A DNA stretch of 6,018 bases from JAICLL01 sp035252155. GTDB lineage: Bacteria > Planctomycetota > Planctomycetia > Pirellulales > JAICIG01. The stretch spans positions 1 to 6,018 of the forward strand of contig DATFDL010000647.1 of assembly GCA_035252155.1 (NCBI GenBank). Direction: 5' to 3'. This document shows positions 5,172 through 6,018 of this stretch, piece after piece; position 1 is the first letter of the stretch, and every line of letters begins with the position of its first letter. The notes below the pieces were generated by a model, which worked only from the letters and a program-made list of their open reading frames with translations, was not told where the DNA came from and did not search any database. The translations under genes were made by a program, and so were the position numbers.

Positions 5172-5738
5172 ATGAGACTGTTGATTTCGTGTTTCGCGGT
5201 GCTGGCCTTGGTCGCCGGCGTGTCGTTGGCCGCCGAGCTGAAAAGCGGCGTGCAAAAGGGCGAGTCGATCAACCCGTTCGACGTGGTGAAGTGCGCTGGC
5301 TCGACCGAAGACGGCGTCGACCTGGGCGACAAGCTCTGCTATCGCTGCAAGTACGGCAACCGCCCGATGGTGATGGTGTTCTCGCGCAAGGCCGACGCCA
5401 ACGTGGCCGGCCTGGTGAAGAAGCTCGATGAAGCCGTCGAGAAGAACTCTGACGAGAAGCTGGCCGCTTTCGTCAACCTGCTGGGCGACAACGAAGAGGC
5501 CCTCGAATCGCACGCCAAAGAGCTGGGCAAGAAGGCATCTGCCCCCAACGTGCCGATCGTGGTGCCCGTCGAGTATGAAAACGGCCCGGCCGACTACGGC
5601 ATCAGCCCCGACGCCGAAGTGACGGTCATCTTGGCCGTCAAGGGCAAGGTGGTGTCGAACCGCGCTTACGGCAATGGCCAGTTCAGCAAGAAATCGATCG
5701 ACACGATCCTCGCCGAGGTGCCGAAGATCTTGGAGTAG
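5172..5738 (+). CDS. Secreted thioredoxin-fold protein with CYRC motif
   Basis: A 188-residue protein with a signal peptide, MRLLISCFAVLALVAGVSLAA, probably cut near residues 20-21, so it acts outside the cytoplasm. The mature part resembles a thioredoxin or peroxiredoxin fold: a first strand RPMVMVFSRK (64-73), helices rich in Lys and Glu, a NVPIVVPVEY segment (126-135) where the cis-proline strand would be, and a final strand pair AEVTVILAVKGKVVSNRAYG (148-167) before a C-terminal helix. The CXXC, Cys56-Tyr-Arg-Cys59, lies before the first strand rather than after it, where active thioredoxins have it; a third cysteine is Cys41. It may therefore be structural, bind a metal, or act as a non-standard redox pair. 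The gene is preceded by a strong Shine-Dalgarno and followed by an intrinsic terminator, so it is probably monocistronic. I recall similar planctomycete proteins of unknown function. Confidence 0.85.
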   Translation: MRLLISCFAVLALVAGVSLAAELKSGVQKGESINPFDVVKCAGSTEDGVDLGDKLCYRCKYGNRPMVMVFSRKADANVAGLVKKLDEAVEKNSDEKLAAFVNLLGDNEEALESHAKELGKKASAPNVPIVVPVEYENGPADYGISPDAEVTVILAVKGKVVSNRAYGNGQFSKKSIDTILAEVPKILE

Positions 5739-5758
5739 CGCCGTCCGCCCGACTTATC

Positions 5759-5790
5759 GCTCTCCCATCGGGAGAGGCTAGGTGAGGGCC
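5759..5790. repeat. Dispersed-type CTCTCCC/GGGAGAG palindrome
   Basis: CTCTCCC (5760-5766) and GGGAGAG (5770-5776) form a perfect 7-bp stem with an ATC loop, followed by GCTAGGTGAGGG. This core with its GTGAGGG tail is, from recall, a widespread intergenic repeat in several phyla including planctomycetes. It lies between the stop codon of the secreted-protein gene and its terminator. Confidence 0.65.
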
Positions 5791-5822
5791 GGCACAACCG
5801 CTGAAGTTATTTTTCGTCCGCT

Positions 5823-5866
5823 GCCGTGGCCGGCGCGCCTATCTGCCGGCCACGGCTGTTTTTTTT
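5823..5866 (+). terminator. Strong intrinsic terminator
   Basis: GCCGTGGCCGGC (5823-5834) pairs perfectly with GCCGGCCACGGC (5845-5856) around a 10-base loop. After TG come eight T (5859-5866). The perfect 12-bp GC-rich stem and the T-tract make it a textbook plus-strand terminator, 85 bp after the stop codon of the secreted-protein gene. Confidence 0.93.
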
Positions 5867-5886
5867 GCGCAGCAGTTATACTCCGC

Positions 5887-5963
5887 GCTCCGCATGACGA
5901 GTTGCCACCGTAGTCATCATGCTCCGCATGATGGTTTCCCTCACGGCGGAGCGTGAGGACTAC
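5887..5963. repeat. Composite palindrome built on a GCTCCGC core
   Basis: GTAGT (5910-5914) and ACTAC (5959-5963) form an outer stem around two hairpins: CATCATGC with GCATGATG (5915-5933, loop TCC) and CCTCACG with CGTGAGG (5939-5958). GCTCCGCATGA occurs at 5887-5897 and again at 5921-5931, and its core GCTCCGC occurs inverted at 5946-5952. The whole looks like parts of two related dispersed palindromes joined together. A further small hairpin, CGGAT with ATCCG, follows at 5981-5995. Confidence 0.65.
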
Positions 5964-6006
5964 TATATTTCACGCGGCTGCGGATGTGATATCCGTCGGC
6001 GGTGTG

Positions 6007-6018
6007 TGTGGCACAGCC
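6007..6018. repeat. Left arm of dispersed palindrome, cut by window end
   Basis: TGTGGCACAGCC is identical to 1148-1159, the start of the palindrome beside the TPR gene. The window ends here, so the second arm (expected CGGCTGTG) cannot be seen. Confidence 0.6.

Noticed and set aside
5124..5738. Start of the secreted protein at the upstream ATG at 5124
   Set aside because: The ATG at 5172 has a strong Shine-Dalgarno four bases away and begins directly with the signal peptide.

Overview
The window looks like chromosomal DNA of a GC-rich planctomycete, probably related to Pirellulales. The reasons are the high GC content, a secreted thioredoxin-fold protein of a kind I associate with that group, and many short dispersed palindromes between genes. 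This placement rests on overall character and recall, not on a marker gene.

From left to right there are five credible genes. Four lie on the minus strand and are read from right to left: a zinc-dependent sugar-acid dehydrogenase (4380 to 3358), a tagaturonate epimerase UxaE (3264 to 2014), a ketose 3-epimerase-like TIM-barrel protein (2017 to 1205), and a TPR lipoprotein (1012 to 101). The fifth lies on the plus strand: a secreted thioredoxin-fold protein with a displaced CXXC (5172 to 5738), followed by a strong intrinsic terminator. The dehydrogenase and the plus-strand gene are divergent across a 791-bp spacer with no credible gene but many nested inverted repeats.

The first three minus-strand genes make a plausible catabolic operon. 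The dehydrogenase closely resembles the L-galactonate/L-gulonate 5-dehydrogenase type, which makes D-tagaturonate or D-fructuronate. UxaE interconverts those two ketouronates. The third protein carries the complete active-site set of D-tagatose 3-epimerase-type enzymes and overlaps uxaE by ATGA. Together they suggest entry of L-hexonates or hexuronates into the fructuronate branch of hexuronate catabolism. The downstream steps (reduction to mannonate, dehydration to KDG) are not in the window. The TPR lipoprotein is probably a separate unit, since a 192-bp gap with two hairpins separates it.

The most unusual structure is a 95-bp REPIN- or MITE-like element (3268-3362) inside the operon. Its two ends are inverted copies of one palindromic unit. 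One end includes the dehydrogenase stop codon and the other ends three bases short of the uxaE start codon. Other notable structures are a cluster of branched inverted-repeat elements at 4547-4907, a long imperfect hairpin in the leader of the secreted-protein gene, and a composite palindrome near the right edge.
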